DNA of 64,000 nucleotides, taken from positions 170,397,146-170,461,145 of the forward strand of contig NC_133386.1 in the NCBI RefSeq assembly GCF_047511655.1. The letters are read 5' to 3'. Source of the stretch: Castor canadensis (lineage: Eukaryota > Chordata > Mammalia > Rodentia > Castoridae). The position numbers and the translations under genes are program-made. Positions 44,978 through 57,800 of the stretch are shown here, piece by piece (position 1 is the first letter of the stretch; each line of letters starts with the position of its first letter). The notes below the pieces were generated by a model. The model ran no database searches. It worked only from the letters and a program-made list of their open reading frames with translations, and had not been told where the DNA came from.

Positions 44978-45247
44978 TGCGATTGGTCCTTCATATCACA
45001 GATTCAATCCAGAGCGAAAATATTTGGAAAAAAATGTCTACTGAACACGTGTAGTCCCTAAGCAATACATATTTACATGACATTTGCATTGTATTAGGTT
45101 TTATACACAATTTAGATTTAAAGTCTATGGAAGGACATACTTGGGTTATATGCAAGTGCTATGCCATTCTATATAAGGGATTACAGATTTTGGTATCTGT
45201 GGGGGGTGCTGAAACCACTCTGTCAAGAGTATCAAGGGATGACTGTC
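44978..45247 (-). repeat. MER2-like (Tigger-class) element
   Basis: The left end 'tggtccttcatatcacagatt' and right end 'tgtcaagagtatcaaggga' fit the two TIR-proximal regions of the MER2/Tigger1 group. Internal landmarks are 'gaaaatatttggaaaaaaatg', 'tgcattgtattaggtttt' and 'ggtatctgtggggggtgctg'. No transposase is left. Confidence 0.75.
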
Positions 45248-45259
45248 ATTATTTGTTTG

Positions 45260-47195
45260 TTGTCTGCTTTTCCAACTATACTATCACCACCAGGGCTATA
45301 TGGCTTATTGGGCTAAATCCCTATTTCTAGGGGTTACTGGGAAAGAGTCTGGGCTGTTTTGGCCAGTCCCTTCTTACTTCAAGGGTTCACTCTCAGAACT
45401 TTCTGTAGTTAGTCTTGAGAACTACAAGTGAGAAGGGTAGAACTGGGTTGGGCAAGGCCATCCTGAGAACTTTCCTGCAGTCTGGATATATGTGGAGATT
45501 TTGTATTTTTCAACACTATAAGCAGCCAGTGCAGTGACACTAGCTGTTTGCAAGTGTAGGAAAATAACCTCAGACAGAATTTTGCAAGGCAGCATTGGCA
45601 TGTTAGTGATGTTCCTCATTTTAGCTTATTTGTAAACAGTAAAAGAGTTGGACTAGAGTTCAAGTTTCTTATCTTCCAAGGAAGAGGTTCTCACTGTACC
45701 TCTTTATGGTTTTCCCTCATGCTTTCCTCTTGATAGAGAAATAAAATGGGCATCCTGGAAATTATTATGGCTTTAGTGCTTTATGAGAATTGAATAATGG
45801 GTTTGGTAGATAGCTAATTATAATCATAACTTGCAATTTTTATTAGCTAATCTTTATGCTTGATGGTTTCTCTTTACCCTATAGACATGTTGGTGGTTCT
45901 TGAATCTATTTTGAAGGCCCAAAGTGTTTCTATTCTCAGTCTATTCTCTCTCATCTTTTCCTTATGGTTAGATTTATTATTCCATCAGCTTTTCTCCTGT
46001 CCTTCATGGTGCTATCATTTTTTTCTCCTTTGTTGAGTATACACATTAAATATAATCTGGTGGATAGATTTTTTTTCCAACAGGAAGTCTTCAAAGAGAA
46101 ACTCGGCTTCTATATACTAAACAGTGGTGCTGTACCAATAAGTCCAAAACGTCAGAGCAATCTCTTTATATTGCACACGAGAGCTTTTAGCTGCATAAAT
46201 TTTGCAATACATCACCTGACACTATTTGTGATAAATATTTCCTAGTGACTAAATCATCATTTTACGATCTTGTGCACAGAAAGAGCATTTGCAAGGCTGT
46301 TTCCTATACATGGAGCTCAAATGTTAAGAATCTAGATTTGTAGTTCAGAAATCTTATTAATTTTAGTTGAGCTGTTCTAAAGAGGCCATGTGGGTTTTCC
46401 TCAAACAGCTTTATGTAATAACTATCTTTTTTTACGGAGGGATGTAGAGAGCAGAGACTGAACTACCCTGTAGGGAAAACTAGAAAATGGACCCTGAAGT
46501 CAAAGAGAAGACTAAATTGAGTCTTGATGGCCATGGTTACTAAATATTTACTGCTAAGTCTCAGGCTGCAGGTCTGCAGATTTGTTCACATAAACGTTTC
46601 ATGACCACAGAATATTTGATGAGCTCGTGGAGCAGGCAACAAGTATGTTGCATAGCAGGTTGAAACCATGCTCTCCTCTCATTAGGATTGTGCTGTCTCC
46701 ATTTTTTCATTGAGTTAATGCAGTGGTCCCAGCTGGGACCATGCATGCTCTTGTTGGATGGAGCTCCTGGGAGGTTGACAGGGGTCCCTGTAGCCCAGAG
46801 CAATGCCTACTGGTTTGCAGCCTTGGATGAAGCTAAAGCTAATAGCTGATGTTTTAAATAATGGATAGTTAGCTCTGAAAACAAATGAGCTTGATCTTCC
46901 TGCTTGGAAAAGTCCCCTGGAGGCACAAGGAGAGTACTTGGGGAAGTGTGCTGATTCCCTCTGCTGCCACAGTGGGCCCAGAAAGCCCTGCTGCACTCCT
47001 CTTCTCATGCAGGGGATGGAAAATGAGAGGGCACCAATGGAAGCGCTGACTCAGTGGCTGTCTGCAAGTAAGGGGGATGGGAGGTGGGAGTGAGGGTGGA
47101 GGTTGCATGTAAAGGGCTGCTGCAGAAGACCAAGAGGTGAAGGGACCATATCTGAGAGGAAAGCTCAGCTGGACTATGGTGTTCCACGACAGGAA
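45260..47195. other. Intronic DNA, no supported feature
   Basis: No recognised repeat. Frames on the minus strand at 46561-47187 overlap in GC-richer DNA without domain signals. Confidence 0.35.
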
Positions 47196-47234
47196 CTTTT
47201 AGACTTCATGAAAGTTCTTGCTTCTCACACAGTG

Positions 47235-47380
47235 GACTGTAGACTGGAAGCATAGCATCAGTCCCTAATAGAAATGCAGACTCCGAGGCCCACCCCAGAC
47301 TTACAGCTTTAGATGTGCATTTTAGCAGAATCTACAGCTGATTTGTATGTACCTTAACGTTTGAGAGTACTAACTTAACA
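47235..47380 (+). repeat. MER5A-like element
   Basis: Shows 'ctaatagaaatgcagactcc', 'gaggcccaccccagacttac' and 'gtacgtttgagag'-like closing text: the MER5A centre and end. Confidence 0.7.
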
Positions 47381-47599
47381 GTTTCATTTGAATACATTTG
47401 TAGAACCTTGGTCAATCACTGTTAGTGATTTATGAAGCAGATGAAGCAGTCATTCAAATACCCACTGCTTTGTGATCAATCTTCCATGCTGTGGAAAAGG
47501 AGGGAATGAATAAAAACAAGGTCAATGGTAATGTGAATTTGGCTGGGAATGGAATGGTGGGAGTTTTGACATAATTTTGACCATCACACACCATCAAGG

Positions 47600-47765
47600 T
47601 TGGTGCTTCTCAGCCTTGAGCAGGGTTCACATTCAATGTGACACTAGTTGCTGGATGTCACTCCAGAGCTTTTGATTCAGTGCAATGGAGAATTTGAATT
47701 TCTAACAAGGTTTCAGGTGATGCTGCTACTTCTGGCCTGGGGACCATACTCTGAGAATCTCACTC
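47600..47765 (+). repeat. MER5-like element
   Basis: Shows 'ggtgcttctcagccttgagc', 'agagcttttgattcagtgca', 'ggtttcaggtgatgctgcta', 'ggggaccatactctgagaat'. A second hAT MER5-type copy within 400 bases of the previous one. Confidence 0.65.
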
Positions 47766-47894
47766 TTCAAGTATGCCTGGTCATACCATTTGCAGGGTAC
47801 TTGTTGGTGCTGTTCCTCCTCTGTGAAGTACATGTTCTGTGGCCAAGCTTAGCCTCCTTTCTTGTCAGACCTCTCATTCTGTCTCTTATAATTA

Positions 47895-48082
47895 TTATTT
47901 GGGTTTAAGCTCAATGCCTTGCTCACTTGAGTCATGCCTCCACCCCATTTTACTTTAATGCGTTTTTCAGGTAGGGTCTTGTGCTTATTTTTGCCAGGTA
48001 CTGGCCTAAGACTACAATCCTCCTACTTCTACCTTCTGCATACCTTGGATTACAGATGTGCACCACCATGCCTGGCCCTGAT
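47895..48082 (-). mobile_element. Composite SINE, minus strand
   Basis: The tRNA half complement (shortened: 'tttgggtttaagctcaatgcc', 'gctcacttgagtcatgcc') is followed by the B1 half ('actacaatcctcctacttct', 'gattacagatgtgcaccacc'). Confidence 0.75.
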
Positions 48083-48679
48083 CTGGCCTATTTACTACTG
48101 ACTCATCCATCTATGCCTGTGGATTCCCTGGACTTGCTCTCTCAACCTCTGGATCAGAATCCCAAGAGTGGAGATGGGTCATAAGCATCCCAAGATGACT
48201 CTAAGATACACATGGAATAAACAGCATTGCCCTGTATATTCTGTCATTTATACAGAATATCTGTCCTTTATATTCTTAGCTTGCAGGGCATGTTTGGCTC
48301 TTTGTCACTTTTCTGAGGCCATTGCTGTGCTAGGAAAGCTCTCTCATCCCTGCTTACCTGCTGGAGCTCTTTCCTCTTAGGTTGTTCTCAGAAGCTGTCT
48401 CCTTGAGATTCTCCTAAGGAGCCTCATCTCCTCAACTGTAAGATGCCTTTCCCATCCCTCACCAGATCCCCTCCTCTTTCTCATATATTTGATTTTATAA
48501 ATATATGACCCATGTGACTTATCATGAAGTGTAGGTCAGAGAACACTATCATGAAAACATGAACAAGAAAAGGAAAAGCACATGACTTTTCAGAGTTTTT
48601 AAGTGTTAAATCCCCAATGGGACATCACACTAAACAGTTCTGCATGTGGCTATACACCCTACTGATTGTGGGCTGAGAC

Positions 48680-48760
48680 TGTTTTCTACTCATCAGCTTG
48701 GTGACCGCTATACCTGGTTTAGAGTAAGTGCTCAATAAATATTAGTTCTATGATGTGAAT
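48680..48760 (+). repeat. L2 LINE 3' end
   Basis: Contains 'ggtttagagtaagtgctcaat' followed by 'aaatattagttctatgatgtg', the L2 3' terminal phrase. Confidence 0.7.
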
Positions 48761-49069
48761 GTGATTCGTTTATCTGTAGGTAAAGTTATACCATTTATTT
48801 TCTGGCTTAGTCTTTTAGTATATGCACAGATGAAAGGGGACAAACAAACAAAAAAAAATCAACCAGGAGAATGGTGGTCCTCATTCAGGCTTTAAATACA
48901 TAGTGTGACCCCCCCCTCTTCCCAATAACCACTACAGAGCAGACTGCTTCTGTAGAATCCCCAAGATGTCTGTGGACTAGGAGTGGGGAATGGGGTCAGG
49001 GGAAATGCTGCCTGTGTAGACTCTGTGGGAATAACAGTGGGGAAGCCTAAAGTCCTCCAGTCTAGAGAT

Positions 49070-49168
49070 CACAGGTTCCCAGTATCTCTGTATCCCCAGC
49101 ATTTAGAGTAGAAAGCAGGCAGAGAGTGAATGCTTGTTGAATGAATGAATGAATGAATGAATGAAATC
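49070..49168 (+). repeat. L2 end extended into (AATG)n microsatellite
   Basis: Text 'aggcagagagtgaatgcttg' is followed by tgaatgaatg.. at 49137-49164, about seven AATG units. L2 3' ends often seed this tetramer. Confidence 0.85.
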
Positions 49169-49325
49169 TTGATTTTAAATTTCAGTCTTGTCGCAAATCT
49201 TTACTCCTTTATGTCTCCTCATTTGTAGGGCGGGGATGCTAATATGGGATCTAATTCTATTTCAAGGAGCTTGTGAGAGCCTGAGATGAGTTAATTGATA
49301 TGAAGGTATGCCTTTGTGCTATTAC

Positions 49326-49556
49326 CTAGAGCAGAAGACAACTTTCCTTGTGTTTTTTACAGCTCTTCTTCTTGATCCTCAAGGCCTGTTTAACAATTTT
49401 ATCAATTAGGGTGTTCTTAGTTCTGTTGGTTGGCTCACTCTCTGCTGATTTGCTACCTTTGTTCGTAGCAAATGAAGTGCAGGTGTTAAAAGTGTTCCTC
49501 TGCCACTGTAATGCATCTGGGATTTTCCGGTTAGTATCTGTTTCTCTGACAACCAT
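49326..49556 (-). other. 76-codon lysine-rich open frame, status unknown
   Basis: The frame opens with MVVRETDTNRKIPDALQWQR and ends with a basic stretch (IVKQALRIKKKSCKKHKES) before a stop. Its composition is more protein-like than other intronic frames here and no repeat was recognised beneath it. It might be part of a processed pseudogene or a chance frame. No start context, splice sites or poly(A) tail were established. Confidence 0.2.
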
Positions 49557-49659
49557 ATTTTCACTTTGTACTATAGCTTTAATTGGAGAAGCTCTGGGCT
49601 TTTAAGAGTGACTTGTTATGGCATTTCCTCATGTAATATAAGCTTGGGAATGAAATAAA

Positions 49660-50440
49660 TAGATAAACAGTATCCAGGTGAAGTAGTGAGAGTGGGAAAA
49701 AGAGCATTTGAATGTGGAACATGTGTTCAAGTTCTGACTCTATGCCTCATTGACTGTACATAGATGATAATGTCTACTTATTTCCATTATTACTAGGAAA
49801 GGCTGAGATTCTGTTTGACTTTGCATCAGAATACCAGCAAACACAGTCTTAGCCAAATAATCTTAGATTGTATCACCAGTAATGAAGTGTATTGAAACAA
49901 ATTCCCTACTTTGATGCAGTGAATATGGCAAAATTATATTGGGAGATTTTTTACTAAAAATATTCAAGATTGATATAATCTTGAGAAAACATTGGACAAA
50001 CTCAAATCAAAAATACCTGACCAGTCAGTCTTCTCCACAGATGTCCAGGTCATGAAAGACAAAGACTGAGGAACTGTCATAGATTGGTGGAAGCTAAGGA
50101 CACTTGAGAACTAAATGCCATGTACAACCCTGGATTGGATCCTAAATCAGAAAAAGGACATGAGAGGCAAAGCTAGAAATGTTGAAATAAGGATTGTGAA
50201 GCAGTCAGTAGTAACTTCTTTTTTCTTGTTTTGGCAATCATATCACAGTAACGTTAGAGGAAACTGAGTGAAGGCACTACTTTTATAATATCTTGCAAGT
50301 CTAAAATTATTTCAAAATTTAAAAAACATGATACTGGGATATATGTGAAGAGTCCTGCTTTATGGAAAGTGGAAGAGGCTTCATTTGTTGCACATGAACT
50401 TGGAAGCTGGAAACACCAATGTATTTTTGAATTAAAGCTG
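49660..50440. other. Intronic DNA, old repeat traces only
   Basis: No confident feature. AT-rich text around 49900-50320 ('aaacattggacaaactcaaat', 'aggaaactgagtgaaggca') faintly resembles an old L1 or Charlie interior but is too diverged to classify. Confidence 0.3.
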
Positions 50441-50469
50441 TTGAGCTGTGTCTCAGCTAATCAAGGTCC

Positions 50470-51235
50470 TGGCTGTAAACGTTCACAATGTTAGGCAACC
50501 ACTACTTCCATTTAGTTCAAAACCCTTCATCACCCCAAAGGCAGCTCCCATACTTGTTAAGCAGCTGCTCTCTATTCTCCCCTCTGTTCAGCCTTGGGCA
50601 ACCACAACCCTGCTTTCTGTCTACATGGATTTACCTGTTCCATATATTTTATATGTATGGGGTCACACAATATATGGTGTTATTTCACTTAGCCTATTGT
50701 TTTCAAGGTTCATTCATATTATAGCATGCATCAGAATTCTCCTTTTTGTGGCTTGGTAATGCTCTTTTCTGTGTGTTGCAGCATGTTCTCTTTATCCATT
50801 CTTCACTGATAGACATTGGGTTGTTTTTGCCTTTTGGATATTTTGTACAGTGTTACTATGACCAGGCTGGTCTCAAATTCCTGGACTCAGGCAATCCTTC
50901 TGTCTTGGCTTCCCAAGTGACTGGGACTACCTGCACTTGCCATTGTGCCTGGCTGATGTTTAACTTTTTTATGGAGCTGCCAAATTGTTTGGCAGCTTGA
51001 ACCAAGTGACTGTACCATGCTACATTTGTCATCGGCAATGTGCAAGGAATCTGACTTCCTTACGTTCTTACCAGTGTTTATTGTTTGCTGTTTTTTGAAT
51101 GTGGTCACCCTAGTGACAACTAATTGAGGTTTTAGGTTGCATTTCCCTGAAGTTGGATATTTATATATCTTTGAAGCAATACTTATCCAATTTCTCTGCC
51201 CATTTTAAAATTGGGATTGTTTGTCCTTTTATCTT
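50470..51235 (-). mobile_element. Old L1M 3' end, minus strand, split by a B1
   Basis: Complement of an L1M 3' UTR: 'ggcaaccacaaccctgctttc', 'ctgtctacatggatttacctg', 'tctttatccattcttcactga', 'tgccaaattgtttggcagctt'. A B1 interrupts it at about 50858-50960. Confidence 0.8.
50858..50960 (-). mobile_element. B1-type SINE fragment, minus strand
   Basis: Complement of B1: 'gaccaggctggtctcaaatt', 'cttggcttcccaagtgactg', 'cacttgccattgtgcctggc'. Confidence 0.75.
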
Positions 51236-51274
51236 TGAGTTTCCCATTCTCTCTTGAACCCACTGTAATTAGCT

Positions 51275-51507
51275 TTTTTCCCTTTTAGTACTGGGAATTG
51301 AAGTCAGGGCCTCACATTTGCTAGTCAGGTGCCTTACCACTTGAGCTATGTTTCCAGCCCTTTTGCTTTTAGCTTGTTTTTCAGATAGGATCTCACACTT
51401 TTGCCTGGCAGACCTCAGATGACAATCCTCCTACCTCTGCTTCCCAAGTACGTAGAATTACAGGTAGGATTACAAACATGTACCAACATGACCACCACCC
51501 CCAGGCT
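51275..51507 (-). mobile_element. Composite SINE, minus strand
   Basis: The tRNA half complement ('tagtactgggaattgaagtc', 'gctagtcaggtgccttaccac', 'ttgagctatgtttccagccc') is followed by a B1 half with a small duplication ('agaattacaggtaggattac'). Confidence 0.85.
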
Positions 51508-51509
51508 TT

Positions 51510-52545
51510 CCTCTTTACCATTACACAAAGTTGCTCTTGTCAAGGTCACCCATGGCCTCTCACTTTATCAAATCCAGTGGTCCATTTTCAGTCCTCTTTT
51601 TATTGTCTTTGCAGCAGCACTTAAGGAAGGATTGTCCCTTCCCTCTGGAGATGCTTTCTCCTTTTCACCTCCTGGTTGTCATTATCTCTTGGTTCTCCTC
51701 AGTCTCCTTTTGGGTCCTTCCTCATGTCCATGATCCCTAACCAGCAAACTTCCTCTGGGCTCAGCATTCAGACCTCTTCTCTTTCTTCATTTACTTCCCT
51801 GGGTGACCCATCCTTCCCATTGCTCAGGCCAGAAGCCTTGTGATTTTCTTTGCTTTTTCTCTCACCCCTGCTAGCTCTGCCTTCCTCGTATATACAGATT
51901 CTGATCACTGCTCACAACCTCTACTACACTCACCTTCCAAACAACATCATTTGTCAGCTGGAATTTCTAAATAGCCTCCTAACCGGTCTCCTTGCATTTT
52001 CTCCCTCCCCCTCCACCTAGTCTATGTGCAACACAGCAGCCAGAGATCTCTCAAATCATGTGACAGCTCTGCTCTGAAGCCTTCAGTGTGTCTCCTTTTA
52101 CTTATATTTGAGCCAAACTCTATTTGATTGGCCTCAGCCTCCTTTTCCATCTCATCTCTTACCACTCTTCCTTTTGCTTCATGCTGGCTCCTTTGCTGTG
52201 CCAAATGCACTCCTACCACATCTGGCCTTCGCACACACTTCTCCCTCTGCCTGGAGTGCTCTTCCTCCAGAAAGTCGTATGGCATTTCCCTTCCTGCCTC
52301 AGTTCAGATGTCACTCTGTCAGTGTGACAGCTCTGTTGACAACCACATAAAATAGCAGTGCCTTCCTCCCACTCCAGTCTCTCTTGTTTTGCTTTATTTT
52401 GTCCTTAGCACTTACTTATTGATTGCTTTCCCACATTAGAATGTCAGTGAATGCCATGAAAGCAAGGACTCTGTATTTTGGTTCACTGCTTTAGCCCTAG
52501 TACTTACAGCTATGCCCAATACAAAACACTGATCCTCAGGCTTCT
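51510..52545 (+). repeat. L2 LINE, about 1 kb
   Basis: L2 phrases run in order: 'gcctcctaaccggtctccttg', 'aacacagcagccagagatctc', 'ctgctctgaagccttcagtg', 'ctgcctggagtgctcttcct', 'cagttcagatgtcactctgt', 'agcacttacttattgattgc'. Frames here are not intact. Confidence 0.8.
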
Positions 52546-52599
52546 CCTAGTTTGTGAAGTGCCAGTGTTCATTATTAACCTCTAAGGAGAGGGCATTTT

Positions 52600-52665
52600 T
52601 CAATCTCCTTCCTTCCTTCCTTCTACTGTCCCTTCCTCCCTCCCTCCCTCTCTCCCTCCCATTTC
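52600..52665 (+). repeat. CT-rich tract (CTTC/CCCT)n
   Basis: Imperfect CTTC followed by CCCT units. A simple pyrimidine repeat. Confidence 0.9.
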
Positions 52666-52699
52666 TCACTAAATATTTTTGGGAAGTGCTGGAATAGAC

Positions 52700-54330
52700 T
52701 TAACCTGCAATAGTCATGTTTGGGTGATGTAGGTGGGGTGAGTATTATATAACCTGAGTCTTTTCCCCTTGACTAATAAAACATTGCAGAATGTAGAAAA
52801 GCTGTACATCCAAAAAGACCCGAGCTTAATGAGGCTGTTCTTTGATAACTTATTAGGTAACATCTGGCCAATCATTTTTTCTTTGAATCTGAAAAGTGTT
52901 GTTGCAGTTCAGTATGTTTGCACAGTTTCATCTTCACAAGCAAGACATGGTGAAATTTGAAAGCCTTTTCTCCTGGAAATGTTGAAATAGTTCAAGTCTG
53001 CTCTGTCTCTGCTTTTGTCTGTTTCCCAGTTGATCTCTGCTATGCCCTTTGGGATGGCAGCAGCCGGCAGGGTCCCCGGTCATGTTCTAGGACCAGACTT
53101 ACCTTGGTCCTGTCTGAAACAGCTCTGAAAAGGCTGGAGGTATTTCTGTTTTGTTGGCCATTTATGGAACCAAACTCCTAGCATCACACTGTTCACGTAA
53201 TAGGTGGCCAATTAGTATTTGTTCAATGAACCTTTGAAGTGACACCAGGGAAATTTTATTTTACTTGACCTAGCTTCATGAGACCTTATAATTAGGATTC
53301 AGCTTTGGTGAATTTTCTTTGAAAACGTGTTTGAGATGCAATCTCAAATGGTTTTCATAAATAAGATATTTTACATAGTCCCTTCTAGGCATAACGATAA
53401 TTAAATTTATCCTCTATAAGGCCGCTAAGATTCTGAATGGAAGCCAAATGATCTTTTCCTTCTATTTATATTATCTAAGCTCAAAACAATAGTATGGACA
53501 TTCTTGAAATGATGCTATAGGTAGTTTGAAGAGTTTGTAATAAACAGATTAAAAAAATAGATTCCCCTTGACTGTCTAATTTGAATGCCAGTGTAATAGG
53601 TATAAAGCAGCTTGTATCATCAGTGTTCCCAGAAGAAAGTTACCCTGATGAATTGTTGATGTATTATTTTTGAATTTGGGAAGATAAAAGGAATGATGTC
53701 AGCCTACAATATAAATTGTAGTTTGATATTTCATTTCCTAGAAATTGTCAAAGAAAAGCCATGCTATTTCTGGAAACTGAGAAAATAAAATATCATTTGG
53801 AAAAGCCCAAGATTTTGATACTTCAGCCTATTCTCTGAAGCACAGAATGCCATACTGTTTCCTGTTAGCTTTTCCAAAGATGCTTCTTTGGTTTGCCCAG
53901 TAAGAAGAATTGGATTGCATGTGGCTAATTAAATCTGAGCACTAAGGTCTGGTTAATGATACTTTGACTTGCACTAATTAAGTTCAGCAAATTCAAAGTC
54001 CTCCTGAATGGTGATGAGATGGACCTCTGCTTTAGACAGAGGTGGTGAAGACAAAGGTGAGTTAGCAAATGGGGCTGCAGTTTGGACCCGGGCCTCAGAT
54101 CTTTTTCAGTAGTTTTTTTTAGATGTCACCATAGTTACAATCTCTGTAAATCACACCTATGTTACAGTAGGGAAAATGAAGAAACCTGTGAAGTGAAGTA
54201 GCTTAAAATTTTACAGTTCTGTAGCTTTTAAAAAAATGTTTTGCTTCTTCATTTTTTATGGTTCTCTTATTTTTTTCATTTTTAATGTTATAGAATATTT
54301 GATATTATTACACATAGCAATTGTACATAT
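52700..54330. other. Intronic DNA, one short L2 end
   Basis: An L2-like end occurs at 53170-53245 ('taggtggccaattagtatttg', 'ttcaatgaacc'). Nothing else was recognised in this AT-rich stretch. Confidence 0.4.
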
Positions 54331-54863
54331 TTATGAGGTATGGTTCTCCTTATTTATTTTTTATTTTTTATTTTTTTCATTTTTCTTTTATTATTCATAT
54401 GTGCATACAAGGCTTGGTTCATTTCTCCCTCCTGCCCCCACCCCCTCCCTTACCACCCACTCCGCCCCCTCCCTCTCCCCCCCCTCAATACCCAGCAGAA
54501 ACTATTTTGCCCTTATTTCTAATTTTGTTGTAAAGAGAGTATAAGCAATAATAGGAAGGAACAAGGGTTTTTGCTGGTTGAGATAAGGATAGCTATACAG
54601 GGCATTGACTCACATTGATTTCCTGTGTGTGGGTGTTACCTTCTAGATTAATTCTTTTTGATCTAACCTTTTCTCTAGTTCCTGGTCACCTTTTCCTATT
54701 GGCCTCAGTTGCTTTTAAGGTATCTGCTTTAGTTTCTCTGCGTTAAGGGCAACAAATGCTAGCTAATTTTTTAGGTGTCTTACCTATCCTCACCCCTTCC
54801 TTGTGTGCTCTCGCTTTTATCATGTGCTCATAGTCCAATCCCCTTGTGGTGTTTGCCCTTGAT

Positions 54864-57800
54864 CTAATGTCCACATATGAGGGAGAACATACGATTTTTG
54901 GTCTTTTGGGCCAGGCTAACCTCACTCAGAATGATGTTCTCCAATTCCATCCATTTACCAGCGAATGATAACATTTCATTCTTCTTCATGGCTGCATAAA
55001 ATTCCATTGTGTATAGATACCACATTTTCTTAATCCATTCGTCAGTGGTGGGGCATCTTGGCTGTTTCCATAACTTGGCTATTGTGAATAGTGCTGCAAT
55101 AAACATGGATGTGCAGGTGCCTCTGGAGTAACAGTCTTTTGGGTATATCCCCAAGAGTGGTATTGCTGGATCAAATGGTAGATCGATGTCCAGCTTTTTA
55201 AGTAGCCTCCAAATTTTTTTCCAGAGTGGTTGTACTAGTCTACATTCCCACCAACAGTGTAAGAGGGTTCCTTTTTCCCCGCATCCTCGCCAACACCTGT
55301 TGTTGGTGGTGTTGCTGATGATGGCTATTCTAACAGGGGTGAGGTGGAATCTTAGCGTGGTTTTAATTTGCATTTCCTTTATTGCTAGAGATGGTGAGCA
55401 TTTTTTCATGTGTTTTCTGGCCATTTGAATTTCTTCTTTTGAGAAAGTTCTGTTTAGTTCACGTGCCCATTTCTTTATTGGTTCATTAGTTTTGGGAGAA
55501 TTAAGTTTTTTAAGTTCCCTATATATTCTGGTTATCAGTCCTTTGTCTGATGTGTAGTTGGCAAATATTTTCTCCCACTCTGTGGGTGTTCTCTTCAGTT
55601 TAGAGACCATTTCTTTTGATGAACAGAAGCTTTTTAGTTTTATGAGGTCCCATTTATCTATGCTATCTCTTAGTTGCTGTGCTGCTGGGGTTTCATTGAG
55701 AAAGTTCTTACCTATATCTACTGACTCCAGAGTATTTCCTACTCTTTCTTGTATCAACTTAAGAGTTTGGGGTCTGATATTAAGATCCTTGATCCATTTT
55801 GATTAATCTTGGTATAGGGTGATATACATGGATCTAGTTTCAGTTTTTTGCAGACTGCTAGCCAGTTTTCCCAGCAGTTTTTGTTGAAGAGGCTGCTATT
55901 TCTCCATCGTATATTTTTAGCTCCTTTGTCAAAGACAAGTTGGTTATAGTTGTGTGGCTCCATATCTGGGTCCTCTATTCTGTTCCACTGGTCTTCATGT
56001 CTGTTTTTGTGCCAGTACCATGCTGTTTTTATTGTTATTGCTTTGTAATATAGTTTGAAGTCAGGTATTGTGATACCTCCTGCATTGTTCTTTTGACTGA
56101 GTATTGCCTTGGCTATTCATGGCCTCTTGTGTTTCCATATAAATTTAACAGTAGATTTTTCAATCTCTTTAATGAATGTCATTGGAATTTTGATGGGAAT
56201 TGCATTAAACATGTAGATTACTTTGGGGAGTATCGACATTTTTACTATGTTGATTCTACCAATCCATGAGCATGGGAGATCTCTCCACTTTCTATAGTCT
56301 TCCTCAGTCTCTTTCTTCAGAAGTGTATAGTTTTCCTTATAGAGGTCTTTCACATCTTTTGTTAGGTTTACACCTAGGTATTTGACTTTTTTTGAGGCTA
56401 TTGTAAATGGAATTGTTTTCATACATTCTTTTTCCGTTTGCTCATTGTTAGTGTATAGAAATGCTAATGATTTTTCTATGTTGATTTTATATCCTGCTAC
56501 CTTGCTATAGCTATTGATGATGTCTAGAAGCTTCTGAGTAGAGTTTTTTGGGTCTTTAAGGTATAGGATCATGTCGTCTGCAAATAGGGATATTTTGACA
56601 GTTTCTTTACCTATTTGTGTTCCTTTTATTCCTTCTTCTTGCCTAATTGTTCTGGCTAGGAATTCCAATACTATGTTGAATAGGAGTGGAGATAGTGGGC
56701 ATCCTTGTCTCATTCCTGATTTTAGAGGGAATGGTTTTAGTTTTTCTCCGTTAAGTATAATGCTGGCTGTAGGTTTGTCATATGTAGCTTTTATAATGTT
56801 GAGGAACTTTCCTTCTATTCCTAGTTTTCTTAGAGCTTTTATCATGAAATGATGTTGGATCTTATCAAAGGCTTTTTCTGCATCTATTGAGATGATCAAG
56901 TGGTTTTTGTCTTTGCTTCTGTGAATGTGGTTTATTATGTTTATTGATTTTCGTATGTTGAACCACCCCTGCATCCCTGGGATGAAGCCTACCTGGTTGT
57001 GGTGAATAATCTTTTTGATGTGTTGCTGAATTCGATTTGCCATTATTTTGTTGAGGATTTTTGCATCAATGTTCATTAAGGAGATTGGCCTATAGTTCTC
57101 CTTTTTGGAGGTGTCTTTGCCTGGTTTTGGATAAGTGTAATACTGGCTTCATAAAATGTGTTTGGCAGTTTTCCTTCCCTTTCTATTTCGTGGAACAGTT
57201 TAAGGAGGGTTGGTATCAGTTCTTCTTTAAAGGTCTGATAGAATTCAGCAGAGAATCCATCAGGTCTTGGACTTTTCTTTTTGGGGAGACTCTTGATTGC
57301 TGCTTCAATTTCATTTTGTGTTATAGATCTATTCAGGTGATTAATTTCCTCTTGGTTCAGTTTTGGATGATCATATGTATCTAGAAATCTGTCCATTTCT
57401 TTTAGATTTTCAAATTTATTTGAATATAGGTTCTCAAAGTAGTCTCTGATGATTTCCTGGACTTCCATGGTGTTTGTTTTTATCTCCCCTTTTGCATTCC
57501 TGATTTTACTAATTTGGGTTTTTTCTCTCCTCATTTTAGTCAGGTTTGCCAGAGGTCTATCGATCTTGTTTATTTTTTCAAAGAACCAACTTTTTGTTTC
57601 ATTAATTCTTTGTATGGTTTTTTTAGTTTCTATTTCGTTGATTTCAGCTCTTATTTTTATTATTTCTCTCCTTCTATTTGTTTTGGGATTTGCTTGTTCT
57701 TGTTTTTCTAGGAGTTTGAGATGTATCATTAGGTCATTGATTTGGGATCTTTCATTCTTTTTAATATATGCACTCCTGGCTATAAACTTTCCTCTCAGGA

